Part shown: positions 1 through 7,995 of the stretch, one piece after another
How positions within the stretch are numbered: position 1 is the first letter of the stretch
How the letters are laid out: every line of letters starts with the position of its first letter
Assembly (NCBI GenBank): GCA_900548255.1
Contig: URKH01000007.1
Coordinates: forward strand, 1-43,625
Direction of reading: 5' to 3'
Source: an uncultured Collinsella sp.
GTDB taxonomy: Bacteria > Actinomycetota > Coriobacteriia > Coriobacteriales > Coriobacteriaceae
DNA length: 43,625 nt
The notes under the pieces: model-generated
What the model saw: only the letters and a program-made list of their open reading frames with translations
Database searches by the model: none
What the model was told of the DNA's origin: nothing
Program-made: the position numbers and the translations under genes

Positions 1-53
1 AGGACCTTCAGCCGGGAGGTGTTCACCCCGGCAATCTCCACTTTTCCCTGCAT
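1..53 (-). CDS. sigG: SigG-like sporulation sigma factor, N-terminal 17 residues only
   Basis: Reading leftwards from an ATG at 53, the frame encodes MQGKVEIAGVNTSRLKV and runs off the window edge. An AGGAGG ribosome site lies just upstream (reverse strand, about 61-66). The 'KVEI.GVNTS.L.VL' opening is typical of the forespore sigma factor SigG of Bacilli and Clostridia, which directs late forespore transcription. The identification rests on 17 residues, so it is a motif match only. The adjacent gene, also linked to sporulation clusters, supports it. Such a gene is not expected in Collinsella, which does not sporulate; see the finding on a chimeric left end. Confidence 0.6.
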   Translation of the reverse strand, partial: MQGKVEIAGVNTSRLKV

Positions 54-185
54 ATACCTGCCTCCTGACCGCTGAACTCAGCAAAAGACAGTATATCCCC
101 GGCGGCATTTTCCTATACGGCCAGCTTTTTCCGGCATAGGACATTCTGCCGGATGCATAGCCTGCTTTGAGAGGAGGCGGCGCGT

Positions 186-464
186 ATGCGGATGCGGGAG
201 CTGCGGAGAAAAGAGGTCATCAACATGACGGACGGCGGACGGCTGGGGTTCGTGGGGGATGTGGATTTTCATATGCCGGACGGGCAGGCGGCAGCGCTCA
301 TCATTTATGGCCCCGCCCGCTTTTTCGGATTGTTCGGCAGGGGAGAGGAATACTATGTCCCCTGGGACAGTATTCAGCGGATCGGGGACGACATCATTCT
401 CATCGACAAGCCTGTGCAGCACCGCGACGCGGCGCTGGAGCGAAAACGGCGGAAAAGATTCTGA
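186..464 (+). CDS. ylmC: YlmC/YmxH-family PRC-barrel sporulation-associated protein
   Basis: This 92-residue protein has the YlmC/YmxH layout: 'LRRKEVINMTDGGRLGFVGD' near the N-terminus (a beta-barrel PRC-like fold), then 'FFGLFGRGEEYYVPWDSI' and a closing 'IGDDIILID' strand. Family members are small, usually 80-95 residues, found in spore-forming Firmicutes near sigE/sigG; their biochemical role is unclear. The ATG at 186 sits 8 nt after AGGAGG (172-177), favouring it over the in-frame ATG at 192. The C-terminal tail is basic (ERKRRKRF). It is divergent from the sigG fragment. Codon use and family distribution differ from everything after about 770, so it probably belongs to another genome. 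Confidence 0.8.
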   Translation: MRMRELRRKEVINMTDGGRLGFVGDVDFHMPDGQAAALIIYGPARFFGLFGRGEEYYVPWDSIQRIGDDIILIDKPVQHRDAALERKRRKRF

Positions 465-477
465 CCGGCTGTCCTGA

Positions 478-520
478 CGTGGAAATTTTGGAGAAATGCC
501 GGAATTTCCACGCATTTTTT
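478..520 (+). terminator. Rho-independent terminator after ylmC
   Basis: A perfect 10-bp inverted repeat, CGTGGAAATT (478-487) and AATTTCCACG (503-512), encloses a 15-nt loop and is followed by CATTTTTT. It would end the ylmC transcript before the rpsB promoter. Confidence 0.8.
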
Positions 521-531
521 AAAAATAATTC

Positions 532-560
532 TTGCAAACCGGCTGACACTGTGCTATGAT
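532..560 (+). promoter_or_regulatory. Vegetative sigma-70 type promoter for rpsB
   Basis: TTGCAA (532-537) and TATGAT (555-560) are separated by exactly 17 nt, and TGC directly before the -10 box gives an extended -10. Transcription should start near 567. It lies in the low-GC, Firmicute-like left end, so it may not be the native promoter of the rpsB body that follows. Confidence 0.75.
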
Positions 561-566
561 AATTCA

Positions 567-677
567 GCATTCCGCATGGCTGCGGACTCTTTGTTTGTGC
601 CCATTTGCAGAAATCGGGTTAGCAGAGGGGAGGAAACAGCCAGAGGTACAAACTAAATTTTTGGAGGAAATCAAACT
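567..677 (+). promoter_or_regulatory. Structured 5' leader of rpsB
   Basis: About 110 nt separate the predicted start from the rpsB ATG. CCGCATGGCTGCGG (571-584) is a small hairpin, and GTTTGT near 591-596 can pair with ACAAAC near 649-654, closing a long-range stem. A ribosome site GGAGG (663-667) precedes the ATG by 10 nt. Leaders of rpsB can mediate autoregulation by S2, but I cannot match this one to a named RNA family; regulation is inference. Confidence 0.35.
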
Positions 678-1406
678 ATGGCAAGCGTTGTATCCATGAA
701 GTCCCTGCTGGAAGCAGGCGTCCATTTCGGTCACCAGACCCGTCGCTGGAACCCCAAGATGAAGCCGTTCATCTTCGGTGAGCGCAACGGCATCTACATC
801 CTCGACCTCAAGCAGACCATCCTCGACGCCGACCAGGCCTACACTTTCGTCAAGAACGTCGCCAAGGGCGGCAACGTGCTGTTCGTCGGCACCAAGAAGC
901 AGGCTCAGGAGGCCGTCAAGAACGCCGCTGAGCGCGCCAACATGCCTTACATCAACCAGCGTTGGCTCGGCGGCATGCTGACCAACTTCGTCACCATCCG
1001 CTCCCGCATCAACCGCATGGAGGAGCTTGAGGCCATGGTCGAGGACGGCCGCATGGCAGTGCTCCCCAAGAAGGAGCAGGCTGTTCTCGGCAAGGAGCTC
1101 ACCAAGCTCCAGACCAACCTCGGTGGCGCCCGCGACATGAAGGGTCTGCCCCAGGCTCTCTTCGTCATCGACACCAAGCGCGAGGAGAACGCCATCAAGG
1201 AGGCTCAGCGCCTGAACATCCCCGTCGTCGCTCTGATCGACACCAACTCCGATCCCGACGAGGTCGAGTACGGCATCCCCTGCAACGATGACGCTATCTC
1301 TGCTGTCACCCTTATGTGCGAGCTCATGGCTGACGCCTGCCTCGCTGGCTCCGGCAAGGAGCAGGTCTCCGAGGCCGAGATGGCCGCTGAGCCCAAGGCC
1401 GAGTAA
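678..1406 (+). CDS. rpsB: 30S ribosomal protein S2
   Basis: At 242 residues this is a full-length S2, a protein of the small-subunit body near the S1 site and needed for initiation. Family landmarks are 'LLEAGVHFGHQTRRWNPKMK' (10-29), 'ERNGIYILDL' (35-44), 'FVGTKKQAQE' (69-78) and 'YINQRWLGGMLTN' (91-103), then 'IDTNSDP' in the C-terminal half. Translation starts at ATG 678 after GGAGG. tsf follows, the near-universal S2/EF-Ts pairing. The first ~16 codons (GCA, GTA, GAA, CAT) differ in style from the remaining codons (GAG, GCC, CTC, CAC); the switch falls inside the conserved motif at about 728-770. The encoded protein may therefore be a hybrid of two species' S2. Confidence 0.95.
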   Translation: MASVVSMKSLLEAGVHFGHQTRRWNPKMKPFIFGERNGIYILDLKQTILDADQAYTFVKNVAKGGNVLFVGTKKQAQEAVKNAAERANMPYINQRWLGGMLTNFVTIRSRINRMEELEAMVEDGRMAVLPKKEQAVLGKELTKLQTNLGGARDMKGLPQALFVIDTKREENAIKEAQRLNIPVVALIDTNSDPDEVEYGIPCNDDAISAVTLMCELMADACLAGSGKEQVSEAEMAAEPKAE

Positions 1407-1451
1407 ATCAGTCTTAGTTAATTCTTTTTCATCTCTTTGAAAGGAACCACA

Positions 1452-2321
1452 ATGGCCCAGATTACCGCCGCTATGGTCAAGCAGCTCCGCGAGATGACCG
1501 ACTCCCCGATGATGGAGTGCAAGAAGGCTCTCGTCGAGGCTGACGGCGACATGGACGCCGCTGTCGACGTTCTGCGCAAGAACGGCCTCGCCAAGGCTGC
1601 TAAGAAGGCTGGCCGCGAGACCAACGAGGGCGCTGTAGCCGCGTTCGTCTCCGAGGATGGCAAGACCGGCGCTCTGCTTGAGCTCTCCTGCGAGACCGAC
1701 TTCGTTGGCTCCAACGCCAAGTTCACCGGCTTTGCTTCCAAGGTCGCCGAGGTTGTCGCCACCACCGAGCCGGCCGATGTCAATGCTCTGCTCGAGAAGC
1801 CGATGGGCGAGGAGACCGTTTCCTCCGAGCTCACCGAGATGATTCACATCATGGGCGAGAACATGAAGATCTCCCGCTTCGCTGCCCGCAAGGCCGAGAA
1901 CGGCGCGCTCGCTTCTTACATCCACATGGGTGGTAAGATCGGCGTCCTCGTCGAGTTTGCTTTCGAGAAGGCCGAGACCGCTCAGGCTGAGTCCTTCAAG
2001 ACCTTCGCTCACGACGTTGCCCTTCAGGTTGCCGCCGTCGCCCCGATCTGCGCTACCCGCGATCAGGTTCCGGCCGAGACCGTCGAGCACGAGAAGCAGA
2101 TCTACATGGCTCAGGCTGCCGAGTCCGGCAAGCCCGAGGCTATCCAGGAGAAGATGGCTGTCGGCCGTCTGGAGAAGTTCTACAAGCAGTCCGTGCTCAC
2201 CGAGCAGGAGTTCATCAAGGACAGCTCCCTCACCATCAAGAAGTACGCTGAGCAGGTCTCCAAGGAGCTCGGCGATACCATTACCGTCGTTGCCTTCGAC
2301 CGTCTGGTCCGTGGCGAGTAA
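1452..2321 (+). CDS. tsf: Translation elongation factor Ts
   Basis: EF-Ts is the cytoplasmic guanine-nucleotide exchange factor that recycles EF-Tu. The 289-residue protein has the N-terminal UBA-like module ('VKQLREMTDSPMMECKKAL', about 9-27) and the EF-Tu-contacting 'CETDFVGSN' motif, then the paired dimerisation/core domains. The ATG at 1452 has AAAGGAA upstream at a usual distance; an in-frame TTG at 1437 has no ribosome site and is rejected. The 45-nt gap after rpsB contains no terminator, so the two are cotranscribed. A strong terminator follows. Confidence 0.96.
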   Translation: MAQITAAMVKQLREMTDSPMMECKKALVEADGDMDAAVDVLRKNGLAKAAKKAGRETNEGAVAAFVSEDGKTGALLELSCETDFVGSNAKFTGFASKVAEVVATTEPADVNALLEKPMGEETVSSELTEMIHIMGENMKISRFAARKAENGALASYIHMGGKIGVLVEFAFEKAETAQAESFKTFAHDVALQVAAVAPICATRDQVPAETVEHEKQIYMAQAAESGKPEAIQEKMAVGRLEKFYKQSVLTEQEFIKDSSLTIKKYAEQVSKELGDTITVVAFDRLVRGE

Positions 2322-2344
2322 ATAAGCTCTTGTAGCTGGTAATG

Positions 2345-2379
2345 AGCAGGCTGTGGGTTTTACTCACAGCCTGCTTTTT
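2345..2379 (+). terminator. Rho-independent terminator after tsf
   Basis: AGCAGGCTGTG (2345-2355) and CACAGCCTGCT (2365-2375) form a perfect 11-bp stem with a 9-nt loop, followed by a run of T. It separates rpsB-tsf from the pyrH operon. A TATCAT box at 2404-2409 may be the -10 of the next promoter, but no good -35 is visible. Confidence 0.9.
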
Positions 2380-2438
2380 CATGGCTCCCCGTTAAGCCTT
2401 TGTTATCATATTGAGAGTCTAATTAAAGGAGGATCGCT

Positions 2439-3161
2439 TTGTCCGACATCCGATATAAACGCGTGCTTCTTAAGCTTTCCGGCGAAGCACTGATGGGCGA
2501 CGGCCAATATGGCATCGACCCCAAGGTTACCGACCATCTTGCCAAGCAGGTCAAGGAGCTGCTCGCCGTTGGCCATGAGGTCGGCGTCGTTGTCGGCGGC
2601 GGCAATATTTTCCGCGGCATGGCAGGTGCTGCCGGTGGCATGGAGCGTGCTCAGGCCGACTACATGGGCATGCTGGCAACCGTTATGAACGCGCTCGCCC
2701 TGCAGGATGCCTTCGAGCACAACGATGTTCCCTGCCGCGTGATGAGCGCTATCCAGATGAACGAGATCTGCGAGCCCTATATTCGTCGCCGCGCTATCAA
2801 CCATCTGTCCAAGGGCAACGTCGTCATCTTCGCTGCCGGTTCGGGCAATCCGTACTTTACGACCGACACCGCCGCGGCTCTTCGTGCGTGCGAGATCGGT
2901 GCCGAGATTCTGATTAAAGCCACCAAGGTTGACGGCATCTACGACAAGGATCCCGTCAAGTGCGCCGATGCCGTCCGTTTTGACAAGATTACCTATCACG
3001 AGGTTCTCGTCCGCGGTCTGCAGGTTATGGATTCCACGGCTACTGCACTGTGCCAGGATAACCGTATGCCGATTTTGGTCCTCAACATCGATGGCGAGGA
3101 CACCGTCAAGCGCGCGCTTTCGGGTGAGCCCGTCGGCACGCTCGTCTATCAGGAGGATTAA
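2439..3161 (+). CDS. pyrH: UMP kinase
   Basis: UMP kinase phosphorylates UMP to UDP with ATP, the step after the pyrF product encoded further along this window. The 240-residue protein is an amino-acid-kinase fold: 'LKLSGEALMG' (11-20), the phosphate-binding 'VVGGGNIFRG' (51-60), 'AGSGNPYFTTDTAA' (133-146) and 'KVDGIYDKDP' (163-172). It starts at TTG 2439 behind a strong AAAGGAGG (2425-2432); no better in-frame start exists nearby. It heads a compact operon, with frr beginning 3 nt after its stop codon. The rare TTG start with a strong ribosome site is likely genuine. Confidence 0.96.
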   Translation: MSDIRYKRVLLKLSGEALMGDGQYGIDPKVTDHLAKQVKELLAVGHEVGVVVGGGNIFRGMAGAAGGMERAQADYMGMLATVMNALALQDAFEHNDVPCRVMSAIQMNEICEPYIRRRAINHLSKGNVVIFAAGSGNPYFTTDTAAALRACEIGAEILIKATKVDGIYDKDPVKCADAVRFDKITYHEVLVRGLQVMDSTATALCQDNRMPILVLNIDGEDTVKRALSGEPVGTLVYQED

Positions 3162-3163
3162 GC

Positions 3164-3700
3164 ATGGCAGAGAACATCACCGCCCATATGGACAAGTCGC
3201 TCGAGTCCCTCAAGCATAACTTCTCCAAGGTTCGTACCGGCCGCGCCAATGCCAACATTCTGTCCGACATCACCGTCGATTATTACGGTGTTCCCACGCC
3301 GGTCACGCAGGTTGCCGCCGTCAAAACCCCCGAGGCCCACATGCTGCTCATCGAGCCGTGGGACAAGGCGCTCATCAATGCTATCGTCAAGGCCATCGGC
3401 GCTTCCGATCTGGGTATTACCCCCAACTCCGATGGCACCGTCGTTCGTCTTCCGTTCCCGGCTCCCACTGAGGAGCGCCGTCGCGAGCTCGTCAAGGAGT
3501 GCCGCGAGTACGCCGAGCAGGCCAAGGTGTCTATCCGTAACATCCGTCGCGACTTCAACAACAAGCTCGAGCGCGATGAGGAGCTCACCGAGGACGATGT
3601 CCGTCGCGAGCAGGCCAAGGTTCAGAAGCACACCGATGAGTATGTCGCCAAGGTCGAGGAGCTTCTGAAGGAAAAAGAAGCCGAGGTCATGGAGATCTAA
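3164..3700 (+). CDS. frr: Ribosome recycling factor
   Basis: RRF splits post-termination ribosomes together with EF-G. This 178-residue protein is close to the usual ~185 and has the family hallmarks: 'LKHNFSKVRTGRANANIL' in helix 1, 'YYGVPTPVTQVA' leading into the hinge and beta domain, and the basic 'VSIRNIRRDFNN' in the C-terminal helix. ATG 3164 follows AGGAGG by 6 nt. pyrH-frr-uppS-cdsA is a common bacterial order. The gene abuts uppS with only one base between them, which suggests translational coupling. Confidence 0.96.
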   Translation: MAENITAHMDKSLESLKHNFSKVRTGRANANILSDITVDYYGVPTPVTQVAAVKTPEAHMLLIEPWDKALINAIVKAIGASDLGITPNSDGTVVRLPFPAPTEERRRELVKECREYAEQAKVSIRNIRRDFNNKLERDEELTEDDVRREQAKVQKHTDEYVAKVEELLKEKEAEVMEI

Positions 3701-3701
3701 G

Positions 3702-4496
3702 GTGCAATACGACGAGCATAAACTGGTCGAGTACTTTGCCGACGCCCCTGCGGGCGTCGGTTTTTCCGACCTTGACCTCAATAACATTCCGCACCATATC
3801 TCGTGCATCATGGACGGCAACGGTCGTTGGGCCACGTCGCGCGGTCTTGCACGCACCGAGGGTCATAAGGCAGGTATCCTCTCGCTGCGCGAGATCATTA
3901 CCGCCTGCGTGCGCCTGGGCGTCGACGTGCTTTCTGCCTATGCGTTTTCTACCGAAAACTGGAACCGTCCGCAGCATGAGGTCAACGTCTTGATGCATCT
4001 GTTTGCCAAGACGTTTATCGACGAGCTGCCGCTTCTGAAGCGCGAAAACGTGCGTGTTGTCTTTTTGGGCGACATTTCCGCGCTGCCCAAGAAGACCCGC
4101 GACGTTTTTGAACGCGGTCTTGCCGAGTGCGCCGATCACACCGGTATGACGCTGGCGCTTGCCGTCAACTACGGCGCGCGTGCCGAGATTACCCGCGCTG
4201 TCCGTCAGATTGCACTCGACGCTGCCGCCGGTAAGATCGATCCTGCCGCAATTGATGACGACATGGTGGCTTCCCACCTCTATACTGCCGGCCTTCCCGA
4301 TCCCGAACTTGTGATTCGCACCTCTGGTGAGCTGCGCCTTTCGAACTATCTGCTGTGGCAGGTGGCTTATTCCGAATTCTACGTCACCGATACCTATTGG
4401 CCCGACTTTGATCGTTGGGGCCTTGTCGACGCCATTTTGGCCTATCAGGGCCGTGACCGTAGGTTTGGTGGACTGAGCAAGACCGAGGAGGCTTAA
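3702..4496 (+). CDS. uppS: Isoprenyl (undecaprenyl) diphosphate synthase
   Basis: This cis-prenyltransferase adds isopentenyl diphosphate units to farnesyl diphosphate to make the C55 lipid carrier for peptidoglycan. The 264-residue protein has 'ISCIMDGNGRWA' (33-44, with the catalytic Asp38), 'AFSTENWNRP', and the C-terminal 'RTSGELRLSNYLLWQ' with the conserved arginines, then 'YSEFY'. It starts at GTG 3702, one base after the frr stop. The product pathway fits its neighbours: dxr and ispG make its building blocks. An N-terminal extension of about 30 residues precedes the core, as in some actinobacterial homologues. Confidence 0.95.
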   Translation: MQYDEHKLVEYFADAPAGVGFSDLDLNNIPHHISCIMDGNGRWATSRGLARTEGHKAGILSLREIITACVRLGVDVLSAYAFSTENWNRPQHEVNVLMHLFAKTFIDELPLLKRENVRVVFLGDISALPKKTRDVFERGLAECADHTGMTLALAVNYGARAEITRAVRQIALDAAAGKIDPAAIDDDMVASHLYTAGLPDPELVIRTSGELRLSNYLLWQVAYSEFYVTDTYWPDFDRWGLVDAILAYQGRDRRFGGLSKTEEA

Positions 4497-4498
4497 TC

Positions 4499-5408
4499 GT
4501 GTCCGATCGTCCCAAGGCATCTGCTCCCAAGACGCCAGTTTCCGCGGCGCCTGCGCGCAAGGCTGCCGCTGCGGGAGCACCTGCAGCAAAGAGCGGCACC
4601 GGTTCGTGGCTGGCGGGCTTTATTACCCGTGCCGCCGCCGGTATCGTCTACGCCGTTGTCTTTATCCTGTGCCTGGTTTATCGTGCCCACGGCCATCTTT
4701 GTTTCTGTCATGAGCGGTCTGTGCTGCTATGAGTTTTTCCGTATGACAAGGCTCGATGGCAAGATGGCTAACGAGCGCATGGGTATCGCTGCCGCCGTAC
4801 TCTTTCCGCTGTCGGCGTTGGGCGATTCGATGTTGCTGAATGCCCTGCTTTTTGCCTTGATGCTCGCTGTGGGCATTTGGTATGTCTGGTCGCCGCGTAC
4901 CCGCATCTCTGATGTGGCCGTGACGCTCATGGGTCCCATCTACACTGGCTTTATGCTGTCGGCTATCGTGCTGCTGCGCGATGCCGTGCCCGGTTTTGCC
5001 GGCGCCCTGCTTTCAGTGGGCGTTTGCGCGTCCCTTTGGGTCTCCGATTCGTTTGCCTACATCGTGGGCAGCCGTATCGGCAAGCACAAGATGGTTCCCA
5101 AGATTTCTCCCAAAAAGAGCTGGGAGGGGTTTGTCGGCGGCATCCTGGGCTCGGTTTTGATTTGGCTCATCCTGTGGGCGACGCACTTCTACAAGCTCAG
5201 CCTGCCCTATGCGCTGCTGTGCGGCGTGGTCGTGTCCATTCTGGGCGTTATCGGCGACCTTATCGAGTCGCGCATCAAGCGCGGTGTGGGCGTCAAGGAT
5301 TCCGGCAACCTTATCCCGGGCCACGGCGGCATGCTCGATCGTAGCGATTCGCTTATCTTCGGCTGCATCACCGCGCAGCTGTTGCTGATGATCGGAGGCG
5401 TGCTGTAA
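4499..5408 (+). CDS. cdsA: Phosphatidate cytidylyltransferase, interrupted by a frameshift
   Basis: CdsA makes CDP-diacylglycerol from phosphatidate and CTP in the membrane. The C-terminal part is intact: 'KISPKKSWEGFVGG' and the signature 'IKRGVGVKDSGNLIPGHGG' followed by MLDRSDS, with several membrane helices. The N-terminus starts at GTG 4499 behind GAGGAGG with an Ala/Lys/Pro-rich cytoplasmic stretch, then a first helix '..RAAAGIVYAVVFILCL'. There the frame breaks: CTG at 4673-4675 must join TTT at 4677, so one extra base (around G4676) or two missing bases separate the halves; unrepaired, the first frame stops at 4732. Repaired length is about 302 residues, normal for the family. CdsA is essential, so a sequencing or assembly error is likely, though an internal start (GTG 4629 or ATG 4710) cannot be excluded. 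The stop overlaps the dxr start by one base. Confidence 0.85.
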
Positions 5409-6595
5409 TGTCCTTCCAGACGACGTATGGCCCCGATGGACGCCTTCGCGTTGCCATCCTGGGTTGTACGGGCTCTATCGGCACCCAGGCGCTCGATGTG
5501 TGCCGCCAGCATGCCGATCGCCTGCAGGTGACGGCGCTGTCCGTTAACTCCAGTACCTCCGAGCTCGTTGCCGCTGCCCGCGAGTTCTCGGTTCCGGCGG
5601 TTGCCGTGGCCGATGTCGATCATGGCGATGACGCCGTGTTGCAGGAGTTGCCCGAGGGAACGAAGCTCGGCGTTGGCGCGCAGGCGGTTTGCGAGCTCGC
5701 GCGTCGCGACGATGTCGACTGCGTGCTTGTCGCTATTGTGGGCGCCGCCGGTCTCGAGGCGAGCCATGCGGCCTTGACCTTGAATAAGCGCCTTGCCCTT
5801 GCCAACAAGGAGTCCCTCGTCGTCGGTGGCGACTTGCTTATGCCGTTGGCGCAACCGGGCCAGCTTATTCCAGTCGACTCTGAGCACTCCGCCATTTACC
5901 AGTGCTATCTGGGGGAGAACCCGCGCGAGGCCCACTGCATTTGGCTCACCTGCTCGGGCGGTCCGTTCTTTGGCTGCACGCGCGACGAGCTCGATCGCGT
6001 GACGCGTGCCGATGCCCTCGCGCATCCCACGTGGGCCATGGGTGCCAAGATCACCATTGACTCCGCCACCCTCATGAACAAGGGCCTGGAGCGCATTGAG
6101 GCCATGCATCTGTTTAACTGCGACCTCGATTTCATTAACGTGGTCGTGCAGCGTCAGTCCAAGATTCACTCTATGGTCGAGTTCGCCGACGGCTCCGTGA
6201 TGGCGCATCTCGGTGCATCCGACATGCGTATTCCCATCCAGTTCGCGTTCTCGTATCCCGAGCGTTGGGATACCCCGGCGCCTCGTATCGATTTCCGCGA
6301 GCTGGGGCAGCTCACGTTTGATGCTGCCGACATGGATACCTTCCGCTGTCTGGCACTGGCCGAACGCGCCGGCAAGACGGGTGGCACCATGCCGTGCGTG
6401 CTCAATGCCGCCAACGAGGTCGCCGTCGATGCCTTCCTGCACGATGGCTGCAGCTTTACCGATATCGATCGCATTGTGGAATCCTGCATGGATGCCCACG
6501 ATATGCAGGCGATCGATTCGTTTGAGCAGCTTCGCGACATCGATTCGTGGGCGCGTGAAAAAGCTGCGCAGGTGCTCGCCGCAACCCGTTCCTAA
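5408..6595 (+). CDS. dxr: 1-deoxy-D-xylulose 5-phosphate reductoisomerase
   Basis: Dxr (IspC) is the committed step of the MEP isoprenoid pathway, converting DXP to 2-C-methyl-erythritol 4-phosphate with NADPH. The 395-residue protein has the nucleotide-binding 'GCTGSIG' (19-25), 'ANKES' (131-135), the metal ligands in 'VDSEHSA' (155-161) and 'IDSATLMNKGLE' (216-227), and the C-terminal helical domain containing 'VLNAANEVAVDAFL'. The ATG at 5408 overlaps the cdsA stop (TAATG). Its grouping with rseP and ispG is the common Gram-positive dxr-rseP-ispG arrangement. Confidence 0.97.
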   Translation: MSFQTTYGPDGRLRVAILGCTGSIGTQALDVCRQHADRLQVTALSVNSSTSELVAAAREFSVPAVAVADVDHGDDAVLQELPEGTKLGVGAQAVCELARRDDVDCVLVAIVGAAGLEASHAALTLNKRLALANKESLVVGGDLLMPLAQPGQLIPVDSEHSAIYQCYLGENPREAHCIWLTCSGGPFFGCTRDELDRVTRADALAHPTWAMGAKITIDSATLMNKGLERIEAMHLFNCDLDFINVVVQRQSKIHSMVEFADGSVMAHLGASDMRIPIQFAFSYPERWDTPAPRIDFRELGQLTFDAADMDTFRCLALAERAGKTGGTMPCVLNAANEVAVDAFLHDGCSFTDIDRIVESCMDAHDMQAIDSFEQLRDIDSWAREKAAQVLAATRS

Positions 6596-6620
6596 CCCAT
6601 AAGGATTGCTTTTTCGTTTT

Positions 6621-7982
6621 ATGGATACTGTTCTGAGCGTTCTCTCATCGGTCTTTTGGGGCCTGTTGATGCTTTCCGTCCTCGTGTTTTTGCACGAGGG
6701 CGGCCACTTTTTGGCGGCGCGTGCCTGCGGCGTCCGGGTGACTGAGTTCTTCTTGGGCCTGCCGTGCCGCTTTGATATCCATCACACATCGCGTCGCATT
6801 GGAACCAAGTTTGGCGTGACGCCGCTGCTGCTGGGTGGCTATGCTGCCATTTGCGGCATGGATCCGACCGACGTCTCGTGTGCCGATCGCGTGCTCGCGG
6901 CCATCTATCGCCACGGCCGGGTGACGGTGGCCGATCTTGCCGTCGAGCTCGAGCTGTCCGAGGAGGATGTGCTCGAGGCCTGTGCTTTGCTGTTGGGCTG
7001 GGGCTCTATCGCTCCCTGGTATGAAGAAGGGGAAAAGCCTTCGCCCAGCTACTATCCCACCAAGTACCAGACTCTGCCGCGTGACGCGGCGGGTTATACC
7101 ACCTTTGACGGCCGTCGGTTCGATCGCGGGCATGCGACTGCCGAGGGTGATGTATGGGAACTGCCGTGCGACGAGGCCGAATTCCTTGCGCGCGAGCGCT
7201 CGCACACCTATTTGGGCCAGGGCTTTGTCAAGCGTGCCTTTATGCTGCTTGCGGGCATTATCGTCAATATCCTGACGGGTTTTTTGCTCCTTATGAGCAT
7301 CTATTCCATCGCAGGTGTCACCGTGCCGGTGGATACCAATGTGATTGGCCAGGTTGACGAAGGCTCGATTGCCGCCTCGGCGGGAATCGAGGGCGGCGAC
7401 GCGATTCTTTCGGTCGACGGAGTATCGTGCTCTACCTGGATGGACGTTTACGATGCCATCGGCAAGGCTGCCGGTAAGGACGATATCGCCATTGAGTACG
7501 AGCGTGACGGCAAGCAGTATTCGACCACGGTTGCGCTCAAAGAGGACGATCGCCTAGGTGTGTATGCCTCTACGCAGGTGGTCCGTTTAGACCCCATCAC
7601 GTCGGCTCGCCTGTCGTTCTCCTATGTTGTGCAGACAGCGGAGGGCGTGATGCGCCTGCTCCAGCCGCAGCATACGATGGAGATTCTCGATCAGTCTTCT
7701 TCGATCGTGGGTATTAGCGTTATGTCCTCACAGGCTGCTGCTGCCGGCCCTGCCACGTTCCTTTCGTTTGCCGCCCTCATTTCATTCTCGCTTGGCTTTA
7801 TGAACCTGCTGCCCATCCCGCCACTCGATGGCGGCAAGCTAGTCATCGAGATCATTCAGAAGATTGCGGGCCGCGAGCTTCCGCTCAAGGTCCAGACGAT
7901 TGTGAGCTATGTGGGCATCGCGCTCTTTGCGCTGCTGTTTGTCTATATGCTTCGTTCCGACATCCTTCGATTTATTCTGTAG
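6621..7982 (+). CDS. rseP: Site-2 intramembrane metalloprotease (RseP/RasP) with an inserted helical domain
   Basis: Membrane zinc protease that cuts anti-sigma factors or signal-peptide remnants inside the bilayer. Over 453 residues: helix 1 with the zinc motif HEGGH (25-29), a membrane-associated 'LGGYAAICGM' segment (71-80), helix 2 (about 207-232), one PDZ domain (about 240-330), and the third zinc-ligand motif 'NLLPIPPLDGG' (395-405) before the last helix. Unusual: between LGGY and helix 2 lie about 125 residues instead of the usual few dozen. Part of this, 'DRVLAAIYRHGRVTVADLAV' and following (89-130), resembles a winged helix-turn-helix, and a charged linker comes next. ATG 6621 is chosen; AAGGA lies 15 nt upstream, rather far, and the TTG at 6606 has no ribosome site. 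Confidence 0.93.
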   Translation: MDTVLSVLSSVFWGLLMLSVLVFLHEGGHFLAARACGVRVTEFFLGLPCRFDIHHTSRRIGTKFGVTPLLLGGYAAICGMDPTDVSCADRVLAAIYRHGRVTVADLAVELELSEEDVLEACALLLGWGSIAPWYEEGEKPSPSYYPTKYQTLPRDAAGYTTFDGRRFDRGHATAEGDVWELPCDEAEFLARERSHTYLGQGFVKRAFMLLAGIIVNILTGFLLLMSIYSIAGVTVPVDTNVIGQVDEGSIAASAGIEGGDAILSVDGVSCSTWMDVYDAIGKAAGKDDIAIEYERDGKQYSTTVALKEDDRLGVYASTQVVRLDPITSARLSFSYVVQTAEGVMRLLQPQHTMEILDQSSSIVGISVMSSQAAAAGPATFLSFAALISFSLGFMNLLPIPPLDGGKLVIEIIQKIAGRELPLKVQTIVSYVGIALFALLFVYMLRSDILRFIL

Positions 7983-7995
7983 GGGAGTGTTTGGA

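Noticed and set aside
564..2090. Long open frame on the reverse strand across rpsB and tsf (508 codons)
   Set aside because: Leu/Gly-rich composition without family motifs, lying antisense to two certain genes; an effect of high-GC codon bias.
4629..5408. cdsA as a normal gene beginning at GTG 4629
   Set aside because: Its first ~15 residues are the out-of-frame reading of the real first helix; the in-phase N-terminus with a ribosome site lies in the other frame from 4499.
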